This document shows, piece by piece, positions 37,690 to 49,079 of a stretch of DNA of 64,000 bases. How positions within the stretch are numbered: position 1 is the stretch's first letter; the number at the start of each line of letters is the position of its first letter. The translations under genes were made by a program, and so were the position numbers. Source of the stretch: Metallyticus violacea (Eukaryota; Arthropoda; Insecta; Mantodea; Metallyticidae). Where the stretch lies: assembly GCA_030762175.1 (NCBI GenBank), contig CM060846.1, positions 185,558,041-185,622,040 on the forward strand, in the 5' to 3' direction. The notes under the pieces were generated by a model. The model ran no database searches. It had not been told where the DNA came from and saw only the letters and a program-made list of their open reading frames with translations.

Positions 37690-37862
37690 CAAACCGAGCT
37701 GAAAACACCTGTTGACCACCGGAGTTCAGCAGCATTGGGCGTGTTCAGTACATGGATGGGTGGCCGTCTAAGCACTACGCGTGCCACGGGGTTAAGCAGC
37801 TCCGGGCATAGTCAGGGCTAGGATGGGTAACCATCTGAGTACGCCACGTACCGTTGGCATCA
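37690..37862 (+). repeat. 5S-rRNA-like tail, two partial copies
   Basis: Two successive segments resemble the 3' half of 5S rRNA: 'catggatgggtggccgtcta' near 37750, and 'gttaagcagctccgggcata' with 'aggatgggtaaccatctga' near 37791-37838, ending 'taccgttggcatcaaa'. The pattern 'GGATGGGTRACC.YCTG' is the conserved 5S loop/helix segment. The position at the 3' end of a LINE suggests a 5S-derived 3' UTR or tail. It is not an intact 5S gene. Confidence 0.6.
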
Positions 37863-37865
37863 AAT

Positions 37866-40020
37866 TATCACATCCCTCATCATATGTTTTCTAAAATCTT
37901 CTATGTCTATTGGGCAGGTAAAGCCGCTTGTGGCTAGGTAAAAGACTTATCCCTCGTAGTTAGGTGCAACATTTTGAATGTGATTATCCAAAATTTAAGC
38001 TACTGTCAATTAAAAGTCTAGAAAGTTGACATAGTTGGTACAATTTGAGTCTAACCTAATGCCACAATGTTATATGTCTGTATTGATTACTAATTAATCA
38101 GAGTAGGGTAGCATTGAAGAATTATTTAAACATTTATGTAACTTTACCTAGAAATTGATAACATGTAGGGCTTATTTATATTTATTTATAAATATAAATA
38201 AACAATTTGATAGAATGCATATATAGTAATAGTAATACTGTAGTAATAGTATATATTTATGTATTTATAATTATTGTTATTACAATTTTATTACTACAGT
38301 ACAGTAATAAAATTGTAATAAATTTACTATACTATAGTAAATAGTATAGTAAATACTATAGTAATAGAAATAATTATTTTATATTATTGATATTATGACA
38401 GTCATAAATTTAAACAGTTATAATCATTGCTAATAGATGTAGATATCCATATAATAACCACCACATTGGTGCAGAAAATACCCTACGTCACATTTATGCC
38501 CTTCTGATTTGTGATAAATAAATTATAAGAATTTACCCTTGAAGTCCCCAATATCTGGACAGAAATGGAAGGTCAATTTGATGCGTACTTACAGTTAATG
38601 ATACTCCTGTCGTCTGGGATGTTTCTTCACTAACAGTTCTGTTATTTTCTTCGGATTCACGTCAATATTACGATGAATGTTCGGCAATATCAAATTGTTC
38701 AATCTGTTCTTCACACGTCGTAGAGTTGAGAATTGCCGTTCCTCGGTACACGTTGTCATTGGCATGACGCATGGAGAGCAACTATTTTATAACGTAAATA
38801 AATTATGAATGTAATTAGGCTTTTGTACAATGGGATCTAACGGATTTCAGGGATTATAAAGCTGAAGAAATATGTTGTTCTGTAGCACAGAATCATGTCG
38901 TTTAATCCACTTTGTTTCATTCAATGTATAAAGTTTAGTTTTTTGTATTGACGACAAGCTTGACTGATTATGTTTTCGTCAGTGTTGACAGTATGCTAGA
39001 CTCTCTAAATAATGTAGCTATTTTGACTCTATTGCTGCTTAGCACTAAAAACAGAACACTGATTTTAAGTGACAAATTCAGGCCATGTAAGATCCAGTGC
39101 AAAGCGTGAAGGACACCCCTTTAAAATCCGCTCTTAAATACCTCGAAACATTGCCAAAATATTAGCACCGGTTTCGAAGCCCTGAGTTTGAAGTGTCTAA
39201 TCCTAAATGCTGGAGTTTATGCAAAATAACGATTGACAATGCATCGTATGCCACTATGATTTTCAAACATTTTTCTCGCATATTGTACTTCTTTTTTCCC
39301 CACAAAACGCAGATGTTAATTGCTCATTGGAGCAGATGTTTCTTGTTTTGTCTATCAAAAGAGAAAGTGTTCACTTTGTTTAACGCTTAACTGTTATTTT
39401 CAATAAATATGCCACAACAGTTTATGAAGTATTTTTGCAATATTTTTCTTGTAAGGGAAGATTTCATGGAATCATTTATAAGGTGGTTTTCTAAAACCTG
39501 ATCAACCCGATACGTCTGTGCAATATTTCAGTTTTTTTCCCTGAAATTTCTTTCGTTTCCGTTGTTAGTGTTAGTGTTAGGCATTTCACTTTAGAGGTCA
39601 AACGCTTCATCATCTCTGTGTCCTCCTATTGGATTACTTTTTCGACCACACAGAATGACTGTTTTTACTGGTGGAACAAGTTTTATTCTGAGTTCTCGCA
39701 CTGTTTCCAACATTTCTTGTTCAGTTGATCCTTAACATTTCTTTCATCTCACTATTATACATGCGTTTACAGCTCTCCCATTTTATAATTTTCAGTATTT
39801 TCTCTAAATATTTAAAAATGTTTTTTTCCTCCCCTATAATGCCACTTTGCTTCGACCTTCCTCTTTACGTCTGAACATGCGATAGTATGCACCTTCATCC
39901 TCCTTGCTATACGGTAGCTACGGGAACTTGCTTAATTACATACGTTGAAATTGTCTTCACTATTCCGATCCTATTTTCTTTGATAAACATTTACTTTTCC
40001 TGGAACAACGGATTTTTTTA
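37866..40020. other. AT-rich sequence, no gene recognised
   Basis: Includes a dense AT-palindromic block at about 38160-38400, otherwise nothing recognised. Confidence 0.5.
38277..38321. repeat. Perfect 19-bp-arm palindrome
   Basis: Arms 'ttattacaattttattact' and its exact reverse complement flank a 7-base loop (acagtac). Further small inverted repeats of 'actatagtaa' type follow immediately. Confidence 0.9.
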
Positions 40021-40024
40021 TTTT

Positions 40025-40295
40025 ATGTATTTATGGACGATCTTTTACATCTCAGGTTATCAGCGTCCCATTCAATTCACGGCGTGAAACGGCCGACAAA
40101 ATTTGCTGAAAGACCCCTTTTTTTTTTCAGGCTTAAGGTTCTTTTACGTGCCGCAAATGTACGACACAGGACCCATGACTTTACTTCCCTTCCGAAGGAA
40201 GCCATACTTGGGATTTTTACGCCCGAAAATATCCATCGATACTGGCCGTGTTTGAACCCACGATCTCGGGTTTAGGAGGTTATCAATAGATCACT
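40025..40295 (-). repeat. tRNA-derived SINE (family B), minus orientation, longest copy
   Basis: Runs from a T-rich start through 'tatcagcgtcccattcaatt', 'cacggcgtgaaacggccgac' and 'cccttccgaaggaagcc' into a longer tRNA-like head than the other copies ('gtttgaacccacgatctcgg', the B-box side, on to 'gatcactaggaccg'). Confidence 0.85.
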
Positions 40296-40343
40296 AGGAC
40301 CGATAATCTACGGATGTGTTACAGAGTGTTATTTTTTCTTATA

Positions 40344-40349
40344 ATAGCA
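40344..40349. repeat. Target-site duplication ATAGCA (left)
   Basis: Identical to 46459-46464, immediately outside the AGTAGTATA terminus. Confidence 0.9.
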
Positions 40350-40447
40350 AGTAGTATAAGTAGGGATATATCCCATGCCCGAGGCTATTTCCTATTTTAC
40401 CAGTTGAAAATATACCATAATTTTAAGGTTAAATGAGAAGTCTTTTT
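40350..40447 (+). repeat. Left terminal inverted repeat of the 6.1-kb element
   Basis: Matches the reverse complement of 46361-46458; ends in the A/T-rich run 'gaagtcttttttaaa'. Confidence 0.9.
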
Positions 40448-40620
40448 TAAAAAAAAAACTTTTCCAGGCCCCAGACATTGCCACACCTTTTTGGCCAACT
40501 GCTAGATTATGTTTTTAAAAAAATTACTGTTATTTGCCAAACTTTTGTTTATGCGTTAATTTTAATACTTTTATATTACGTTTTTAATATTAAAATTGTA
40601 AGCTTAGCTCTAATTCTTGC

Positions 40621-41530
40621 CGTAGTATAAACTCCCGTATATTCCATGCCCGAGGATATTTTGTATTTTAGCAAATGAAAAAATTACATCTAAAAATTAA
40701 AAAAAAAAAAAAAAAAACTTTTCCTGATCCCGGCCCCAACCTTGCTTTTACCCCCCCCCACCTCCTTTATGGCAAAATAATATTTTTTATGAATACTGTA
40801 TAAGGTTTAGAAATACTATCTTAATAATTTAAGTTCAGTTTATTACTCATGAAGCATTTATGTGTTTATATAAGGATATGGACTGAGGTAAGCTGATTAA
40901 TTTAAATTATTTTTGATGAGTATTGCATGAGGATCCACCCCTGGGCAACCGCCAGATTATGTTTTTAATGAAAATCTACTCATTTTCCTTGCTGAATTGC
41001 CCCTAAACTTAGGCCTGGAACGATTCCTATCTTAAAATTAAATCCTTTCTTGTATCATCAGTGTCCATCGCCTGTGGTGCCTAACGGGCGTTCATTATGT
41101 ATTCCTTTGCCTAATTTTGATTATACATGAGTTGGTAAGCATTCCCCTTAATATTAGATCGGTAAGCGTTCCTCTTACTATTTCTTGACACATTAAAAAC
41201 CAGTTTTTTAGCCAAGCAATGCAAGGACAGAATGCAGTTTCAATGTGTTTGCTTTACCTGGTGAAGGTCTCGAATCTCTATTGGTAATGTAAATCTTCAT
41301 TCTATTGAATTATTTTACCATCAATGTCTCTACATAAACAGTTCACAGTTAATACCTACCTTGGTCTTTGGCTCATCACTGGAATTTCCTGAAGACCTAT
41401 GTTCAACCATATACAGTATTCATAAATATATACAAACACAAAAAGCACTATTATTTACCAAATTTATAGTAAATATATTTAACAAATTAACATACTTGAT
41501 CTACATTATAACAAATAATTATGATTTCTA
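40621..41530 (+). repeat. Second, internal Polinton-type left end
   Basis: Starts 'GTAGTATAAACTCCCGTATA' and repeats the 'atgcccgagg.tattt' pattern of 40350. It continues with blocks shared with 49870-50310: 'aataatattttttatgaata', 'gaggatccacccctgg', 'gcctaacgggcgttYatta', 'ggtaagcattcc', 'attaaaaaccag' and 'aacaaataatta'. Confidence 0.8.
41030..41100 (+). repeat. SINE family A 3' fragment inside a Polinton end
   Basis: 'ggcctggaacgattcct', 'tgtatcatcagtgtccat' and 'gcctgtggtgcctaacggg' match the 3' half of the SINE at 46604-46896. A more decayed version sits at the same place in the other Polinton end (about 50090-50125). Confidence 0.75.
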
Positions 41531-42599
41531 CTCTATTAATCCCATATTTCTAACATTATCAAAACTAATCTGAAAATGTACTATCAATCTGTCCTTTCTT
41601 TGGATCTTATGCACATTAACACCCTGATGTATAAGAATCCTGATACTAAGTATCTAACTCCCTTCCTCCCCCTTCTCTTTTCCTTTTCCTTTCTTATCTG
41701 ACAGTTCTCTTGCTCGGTCCTAAACTTTTTATCCCATAACCATTTTTCCTCACCTTGTCTATGTATTTTCCCAGTGTTTGTCTAATTTTAAATTTAGAAT
41801 GATTCTGTCTCTTTTGTTTTTTACTTTTTCAAAAGGAACTGTTCCCTCGTTTGTTTAGATTCCAAGTTACAATGCACTGGTTCTTTACACATAGGATATA
41901 TCCCCTTGATAAATTCGTTTTTATCCACTTAAAGTTTATTACTGCTGTTTTTAATCATGCCAATCCTTCCCTTCCTCTCTTATCGCAAATTTCAATATAT
42001 CTAACCGATTTTTAGTGTACCATATAATTTCAGAGTTTTTTTATTATTAAGATTTGAAATATTTCCTGGTTTACAATATATTTAATTCTTATTATCTCTT
42101 TCCAAAAATATTTTCTCAATCTTTCTCCCTCATACCACATTGATGCCTTTCCCACTTGTTGTAGAATATTTTGTATTGTAGGTAGAGTTTAATCATTGCA
42201 AAATGTGAAGCAGTCTCCCAAATTGATAGTTCAATAACTTGCTAAATAGATACTTAATTGCTTGTGGAGGTTTAACATCAGACGATTGGAATTGGAAAAA
42301 ATTAATGTTACAGTGTTTATGCGGAAAACAAATTAATGCTACCAGGTTTAAATCGTCTGGCAGTGTGAATTTGTCAGTATGAGAGGGTTCCTCTCTGATT
42401 GGCTGAGTCACTATTGTAAAAACATGCTGCTTATCGTAAAGTGCTACTATTATATATATACTCTCCCCTCTGATTTTTGGAAGGTAAATAAATATCCCTT
42501 ATTTATTAGGTTTTGAGTTTAATTCAACATCATAAATATCTCCAAAAGCTATATATTTGCAACGAAGTTTACTTCTTCTAGTTTGGCTATCTTGACTCC

Positions 42600-42950
42600 C
42601 CTAACAGCCCAAGTATTGTCACGTTTAATCGGTGCTACTTAAGTATGAAGGAATCGGCTAAATATACACCCCATGTTGAGTATGATGGAATCGGCTAAAA
42701 ATACACCCTCCCCTAACAGTCCATGTTGAGTATGAAGGACTCTGCTACAAATACACCCTCTTAATAGTCCATATATTGTCACGCTAAAAATACACCCCCC
42801 TAACAGTACATGTTGAGTATGAAGGACTCTGCTACAAATACATCCTCTTAATAGCCCATATATTGTCACGCTAAAATACAGCCTAGTAGCCCCACGGTAA
42901 GTATGAAGGAATCGGCTAAAATACACTCCCATATGAAGGAATAGGCATTT
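42600..42950. repeat. Minisatellite, 4-6 irregular units
   Basis: Units begin 'gagtatgaaggaatcggct' or 'gagtatgaaggactctgct' and contain 'aaatacaccc' and often 'catatattgtcacgctaaaa'. Unit length varies from about 37 to 87 bp. The open frame across it (minus strand) is a by-product of the repeat. Confidence 0.85.
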
Positions 42951-44824
42951 GCCAACTGGAAAAGACGCCACCCGTTATGAAGATATCCCCCTATAACAGT
43001 GTTACTCAAGTTCTGTTTAACCAGAAACTCCCCTCCCCCATGATTTATCCGCTACTTTGCTAAATACCGCTACGCTAATACATTTGTTGTTATTTGACAT
43101 AAAGGAGGGAAAATGTAGTAAGGCTAACGCAAGGAAATTAGGAGAGCAAGTGGACCTATCACGAGGACATGATAGCAACTCAAAATGCTTTGGGCGGAAA
43201 TTTTTTTTATCAATATTTCATTAAGTCTAGAGGAAAGGAAAAAGGTAATAAATACATGTGAAGCAGTCTCCAATAGAGTTTATTTCAAGGCTGAATTGGC
43301 TGCGGGCGAAACTGTTGTACGATTATCACTGCGCCGCCAATTCTTTCGCTGCAACAAATAACGCATAATATATTTCCTTCGCGTTTAAGCAATCCATTTT
43401 AGGACGAGAATAGCGGTTAAACAAAAGATTAAGGCATAGTTCTGCCCATTGGCCTATCGCAGGGCACCCTCCTATCAGCCCACCTCTTCCCTTGTGGAAA
43501 TAATTTTGTTATCTTCCTTCCGAAAATTGGCAAATTACAGCAACAGAAGCCTTGCTTCTTTGGTGGAAAATGTATTAATTTGAAGACTTGTATATGAGAA
43601 ATGTATTGCTGCCCATTTTAACTCCAGTCCTCCTTCTGTTTTTTTAACATTCCTCTATAAGCCCATTTTAGATTTTTGTTCGACTGTAACATTCTCAGGA
43701 CTCGTCATCTGCAAAGAAAAATAACAATGTTAGGTGAAGTACTTTTTTTTCCTTCTCGATGACTCTTCTGCAATGAAAAATGTTAAGTAGAGCAGCGTCT
43801 TTGTATGGTAAAATGCAATAGGAATAGAGATAACACTTTATAAAGATAAGTTTTTTGATAATAAAAATTGCACTAAGTTTTACACTGAATTGCGGAACTC
43901 GACAAGAACCCTTACCAATATGCACTCTTGCCTCAGAGGAAGGTTCGCGTCATATATTGAAAGTCTGTGCTATTGCAGATGAGCTGAAATTTGTTGCACC
44001 AAACGTGGGCACGCCCCAAGGCGCTTATCTACGACTGCCTACAAAATTATAATTCGCTGACCATGATTCTAAATACCTTTGTAAGACGTCAAGACTACCT
44101 GCCATGAATCCTAGTGTAATAGCCAAGATAAGAGTTTAAATGGCTTCTTATATCGAAAGTTGTCAGGCTTAAAGAGCACGGGAATCCTACGTTAGTATGA
44201 CACAACGTAAAGTTGGCCAGCAAGTCTGTGTTGTCGCACTATTTGATTATCAATTTCCCTTTCGTTTTTCTGACGGTTTATTAGTCAAACACATTAAAAT
44301 ATCTGCATTTTACAAAGCGTCGCGTAGTATGTTAAAAGCATTGCAATCACCAGTCTTTTAATTGCTCATTAATTGAAAACTCATCAACGGTAACAATAAG
44401 GGGAAATGTATAAATCATTCAGCTTAAATAATTCTTACATATGAATGTGTTACTAACCTATACGAGTTAACGCTAAACATAATTAAGGTTCACAGCTTGG
44501 GCGACACTTGGTTTTTATGTACAAATTTTAAGTAATTTAATTCAAATAATTTGAAGAATGGCTAACTGACCTGATATTTAGTGCTTTTTTGTAATTGTAA
44601 TCCATAATTTGATATGAAGGCAGGCGGAGAATTACTTGTATAGGCAAAACAAGAATATAAATGCCCTGTTTGAAAATATTATACGAAGTAGTCATATTTG
44701 GAAGGTACCAAGAATGCTCGGTAGAACTGCGAAGGAAAGAAAGTTTTCTATAATACGCACGAATTCCTCTTCTAGTAGAATAACTTTAAAATCCAAATTA
44801 TAACTAATGAAACACGCTATGGCT

Positions 44825-44880
44825 GTGGTAAGAAGATCGCCTGTGGTGCCTCTGTAGCAAAAACGGGCGTTAAACACTGT
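44825..44880 (+). repeat. SINE family A 3'-end fragment
   Basis: 'cgcctgtggtgcctctgtag' followed by 'aaaacgggcgttaaacact' is the SINE 3' end, with no visible head. Confidence 0.7.
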
Positions 44881-44939
44881 TCGTTCACTGTGATAAGAAG
44901 CACGACAAACTCAAAAACTAACTAATAAAGAAAAAATAC

Positions 44940-46260
44940 TATAATATATTTCTTAACCATATTGGTTTTTTTCCCCTTCAAAATGAATGAGAAATTAGGG
45001 GAACTAAGTAGAAATCACGTTATTAAAATACGAAATGATATTAATTAAATGAAACTTATGACCACTGGTTGCTTTTTCCCCCTTCAAAATTACTCTAATT
45101 AAAGGGAATCTTCTTCTCATAATCGAGATTAACCCCCTCCCCAAAGGTATGACAGATAAATATATAGTGTATAAACATATTTATAAACTGAGCTCTTGGT
45201 GACATAAAGGAATCTACTACTTTAAGAAGTAGTTCACATGTATCAACTATGAATTAAACAGTAAATATACATTTGATTTTTGAATGAGCGTGCTAACATT
45301 GCTTTTATTAAATATGCATGCAGGCTACAAAACAGAAATCACATTATAAAACACAAAAAATGTATAATGGATAACGCCATATACTATTAAATATGACCTG
45401 AGCCCTTGGAGGCATAAAGAAACTGTGAAGTGTCAACAGAAAATAAACGATCGAGTTTATGAATGCTTTTGTTAAATATGCACACAGTGTACAAAAAAAA
45501 AAAATCACATTTTTAGAACGATATTAAAACACGGAATGAAATATATGACCACTGATATTGAAACAACCTTGTCTATAGTGAAATTACTCTAAGGGGAACA
45601 AAATTAAAATTCTAGCAATCTAAAATCACATTTTCTTCCTGTTATTGAGATTAGTTTATTAATTGAAATGTTAAACATATAAAGCTATATATTGTCAAAT
45701 GCAACCATATTGAACCCTTGGTGTCATAAAGGAACCTAAGAAAAGTTCACATGTATCAACAAAAACATGCTACTAATTGAACAATGAGCGATCTTACATG
45801 CAATATATTGCTTTCTTCACGACAATGCTTTTGTTTAATATGCATGCAGCCTACAAAAGAGAAAGAATTCATATTATAATTGAGATTAAAACACACAAAA
45901 ATGTATTAAGCGATAGATAAACTATATACATTTTTGAACTGAACTTTGCGTATTTAAATAGTGCCAATAAAAATGCTACAGCAAATATAGGCAATCGATT
46001 TGAAATTTTATTTGAGCGCCCTTATATGCAACTATTTTCTCAGTTACCACAATGTTTTTGTTAAATGTGTGCTAAGTTAATAGAAAATTAAACGCTAGGG
46101 GGGGGGGGGGCTATTCGGTTATCAGTTATCTATTTGTTCTTACTACGGTAGCGCTAGAACTATTTCGAAAACCGAGTTATAAGGTTAACCTCCTATTTTT
46201 GCTTGTCGACAAATCTTTGTTACATCCCGAGAAAAAAGCATGTTATTGAGATTAAAATGA
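44940..46260. repeat. Diverged tandem repeat array in the 6.1-kb element
   Basis: Recurring blocks: 'cttggtgacataaagga' (45193), 'cttggaggcataaaga' (45404) and 'cttggtgtcataaagga' (45719), each followed at varying distance by a 'tatgcatgcaggctac' type block (45313, 45477, 45839) and an 'attaaaacac.caaaaatgtat' block. Spacing varies (roughly 210-320 bp), so it is an old array with indels. Confidence 0.75.
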
Positions 46261-46360
46261 AATGTACCGGAGATAAAGCTTGGGTATTATTAAATGTGCA
46301 ACTTACCCAGAAGTTTCGCTCCAAGCACCAGAAACATCGATGAGTGAATGTGAGGTTTTT

Positions 46361-46458
46361 TAAAAAACTTTTCATTTAACCTTAAAATGATGGTATATTT
46401 TCAACTGGTAAAATAGGAAATAGCCTCGGGCACGGGATATATCCCTACCTATACTACT
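46361..46458 (-). repeat. Right terminal inverted repeat of the 6.1-kb element
   Basis: Reverse complement of the left end; ends CCTACCTATACTACT. Confidence 0.9.
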
Positions 46459-46464
46459 ATAGCA
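46459..46464. repeat. Target-site duplication ATAGCA (right)
   Basis: Exact match to 40344-40349. Confidence 0.9.
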
Positions 46465-46603
46465 CATTTATTTTCCAACAAAACAACCAATATTTGTCGC
46501 CGAATTACTAATCACTTTCGACGGACTTACCCGATTTCAAAGTTACATTATAAATTACTCTTTTCTCCATCCGATGTATTATCATTAGAATTTCCCTTTA
46601 CCG

Positions 46604-46896
46604 CCACGGGTGGCCGAGGTCGTTAAGGCACGGACTCGTGAGCGGGAGGTCTGCGGTTCGAATCCCGCCAGGACCGTCCTCCCTGACTGGGGTTTTTTCC
46701 AGGTTTTCCTCAGTCTTCATAACTGGCAAATGCCGGGGAGGTACCTAAACTTTGGCCTGGAACGCTTCCTTCCTTAAAAAAAATATCCTTTCTCAATTTA
46801 TCATTTCATCTCATGTATCATCAGTGTCCACCGCCTGTGGTGCCTCAGTAGTGAAAACGGGCGTTAAACACTACTCAAAAAAAAAAAAAAAAAAAA
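46604..46896 (+). repeat. tRNA-Ser-like SINE (family A), full length
   Basis: The tRNA-like head has A box 'gtggccgaggtcgttaaggc' and B box 'ggttcgaatcccgcc'. The body has 'ttttccaggttttcctcag', then 'catcagtgtccaccgcctgt', and it ends 'gggcgttaaacactactc' plus an A-run. Flanks 'ttcccttta' (just upstream) and 'ttcccttca' (just after the A-run) look like a slightly diverged target duplication. The head lacks a paired acceptor stem, so it is not a working tRNA. Confidence 0.92.
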
Positions 46897-46899
46897 TTC

Positions 46900-48360
46900 C
46901 CTTCATTTTACCACTTGGCCTCTTGGGGTTTTTTTTTTTTTTACATGTTATAACTGTAAACAGAAAGCACAGTACTTTGTCTATGCCAATTGATCATTTC
47001 AAGTTTCAATTGAGAACACAAAGCAGTTACTAACTACGGACATTGAAAAGACTCTCTCAGAGGGGTAGTAATGCTGTAATGCAGATATCTTAGCTAGGCC
47101 GTGTACTCTGAGCAAGCTCCGTCCAAGTGCTAAGGACTCGCACTCTAACGACGCCATACGAAATTTATTAAATAGGGATGTCCATTGCGAGGGGAAAAGG
47201 TCGGAAAAGGGAACAGGTGTTAAATTTGCAGTGACATCACAGTTTTAAAACTAAGTAGTATACTTGAACGGCCTGAAACTAAGTGTTCTGCTTTTACAAG
47301 CATTTGTAACTTAAGAAGTTCATGTATGCCTTTTTAAAATTTGAATAATTTAAACTTCTAAAAACTATTTGCGTTGTTTACAGTCGTTAACTAAAGCAGG
47401 CTAAAATGATTTGCTGATTTAGCTTACATATTTTATCAGCAAAATTTAAAAAAATGCGAACATGAAAGCAACTTAGCTTATATTCATATGATTAGTTCAC
47501 TCTGCATTCATTGCAAACATATCTAAACAGATTATTTTCAGGCCTATTTGTGGTATTTTTAGGATAATAAATTATTTCAGATGTTCCATTGATAGTTGAT
47601 GGCACAGTAGTAACTAGAGTTAATCATAGTTATCAGCAGAGCCTTCAGGGTGTTTATTGTGTGCCGTTCTTTCGTCAATTCCCCTGGTTTTTAATGAATC
47701 TCCTTTTCCTTGCTCTTCTGCCAACTTGGCCACGTCCGCATAGTTCACCGGGCAGACTTAGTTTGCCGTTGGTACAAGTTCATAGAATGTTAGAGAAACC
47801 GGTGTAGCTGTCATGCAGGATAGCGTATTCTGCATTCCTTTCTTAACACACAGCCAGAAGACTCTTGAAGTTTGGATTAAATATACGTTTTCGGTTCTTG
47901 CTTCTAAACTTTTAGGTTTGGGGTCTTCTCCACCAGATGCAAACATTAACTCAGTTAATATGTTAATTGAACATTTCACGGTAAAGTTGTTAATTACATC
48001 ATATTATGTTGGCTTAAAGTTTCATATGTAATAACTTTAGAATACAATGATAAGCGTATTTTTATTTTTAGCCAATGTGTTCAGGTTAAATTCTTTTTTT
48101 TTTTCGTAAATAATAATCATAGGGGAAAAGGCATACGCTTTTAACACTTAAGTTTTGGATGTATATTTTTCAAACTTAAACTTAACCTAACCTAAATTTG
48201 AAAACTATGTGTTGTTTTAACACTATAACTTTTAACATAAAAAGTAGAATTTATTATATTGGAACAGTATAGACAAATTATGAAGATTAAAATAAAGTTG
48301 GCCCGTAAGGTAAATAATAATGAAAGGCGAGAAGACATACGCTTTTAGCACTGTAAGTTT
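46900..48360. other. No gene recognised
   Basis: Short frames at 47589-48031 on both strands have no known motif. Confidence 0.45.
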
Positions 48361-48366
48361 TGCACA

Positions 48367-48430
<64 letters not shown>

Positions 48431-48431
48431 T
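48367..48431. repeat. (ATT)n microsatellite
   Basis: About 21 ATT units. Confidence 0.97.
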
Positions 48432-48578
48432 AAAGTTAAGCTAATCTAACCTAAACTAACCTAAATTTGCAACCTTTGCGTTGTTTTAATATTGTGCGTT
48501 TTAACATAAAAAAGCAAAAAGTACATTTACTGTATATTTGAATAATGAATACAAGTTTGGAGACTAAAATAGTTAGAA

Positions 48579-48647
48579 GCTGGAGGGATCAAAATCACTT
48601 TCCCATTAGTAACATTACGCTCTAACCAACTGAGCTATCAAATGGAC
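48579..48647 (-). pseudogene. tRNA-like remnant
   Basis: On the minus strand 'atagctcagttggttagagc' is a textbook tRNA D-arm/A box, and 'gattttgatccctcc' about 25 bases on resembles a degenerate T-arm/B box. Stem pairing is poor, so a decayed tRNA or a SINE head is more likely than a functional gene. Isotype not assigned. Confidence 0.45.
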
Positions 48648-49079
48648 ATGGTCAACAACGGCAATTATTTGCCTATATATGTTGAAGTTACACTACCTGG
48701 AACCAGGCTCGATTTTCTCCGCTGCTGTTCGTGCAAGGAGGCGTGGGCACTACTGTAAGGAAAAGTTTAAATAAGGCAAGACGCAAGCAATTTGCGCTTG
48801 TTATCATGGCTGACGCACAAACCACCTTTGCTTCTGTTTCTACAGAGACATATTATGCAAAGCATAAACCCTGGTAGCTTTTAGCTTGTGACAGGAAAAA
48901 AAAAAATAACAGAAGGAAAAAAATGCTTTCCAAATTATTCGAATATTATCCGGCACTCGCAATAAAGGAGAGAGTAAACCTAATCTCAGAATTCATTATA
49001 TAAATAGTGCTCGGAAGGAAAAAAAAAACAGTGACAGTGAAAGTAACAACACCCGGGAAAAATAAAATAAAGTAATAAA

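Larger units (their letters stand above)
34710..37865 (+). mobile_element. Jockey/I-type LINE, rearranged, with 5S-like 3' tail
   Basis: Order: gag copy 1 (about 34740-35765), a short endonuclease start (about 35937-36100, 'PLLAALWNANGVTEQRP' then 'FIESQGIDILMVCRTH'), a second gag N-terminal copy (about 36150-36640), reverse transcriptase without the rest of the endonuclease (about 36650-37490), a 3' region, and a 5S-rRNA-like segment (about 37690-37862). Region GC content is clearly above its surroundings, consistent with a later arrival. Confidence 0.75.
40350..46458. mobile_element. 6.1-kb non-coding Polinton-type element with 6-bp duplication
   Basis: Both termini read AGTAGTATA(A/G)GTAGGGATA inward and match over about 97 bp with a handful of differences. 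The flanks carry the identical 6-bp duplication ATAGCA. A 5'-AG...CT-3' end with a 6-bp duplication is the Polinton signature. The stretch 40621-41530 resembles the left end of the Polinton at 49732, including the internal 'taagcattcc..cttaatatta' block. No reading frame with recognisable protein was found; the inside is AT-rich, with a minisatellite, diverged tandem repeats and SINE fragments. Likely a non-autonomous derivative mobilised by related Polintons. Confidence 0.85.

Noticed and set aside
37690..37862. Intact 5S rRNA gene
   Set aside because: Only 3'-half-like segments, duplicated and diverged, joined to a LINE.
41580..42190. Possible antisense retroelement ORF end
   Set aside because: Minus-strand frames give scattered Lys/Arg-rich pieces, but stops are frequent and no motif is diagnostic.
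42600..42950. CRISPR-like array
   Set aside because: Units vary in length, spacers are themselves repeated, and the setting is a eukaryotic mobile element.
42639..42971. 110-residue minus-strand frame with internal repeats
   Set aside because: The repeats follow the DNA minisatellite units; no family resemblance.
46604..46680. Functional tRNA gene
   Set aside because: Boxes A and B are good but there is no paired acceptor stem, and the same head heads several SINE copies.
47589..48031. Overlapping frames on both strands
   Set aside because: About 72 codons each with no recognisable features.
48579..48647. Functional tRNA on the minus strand
   Set aside because: Good A box but degenerate T arm and poor stems; kept only as a remnant.
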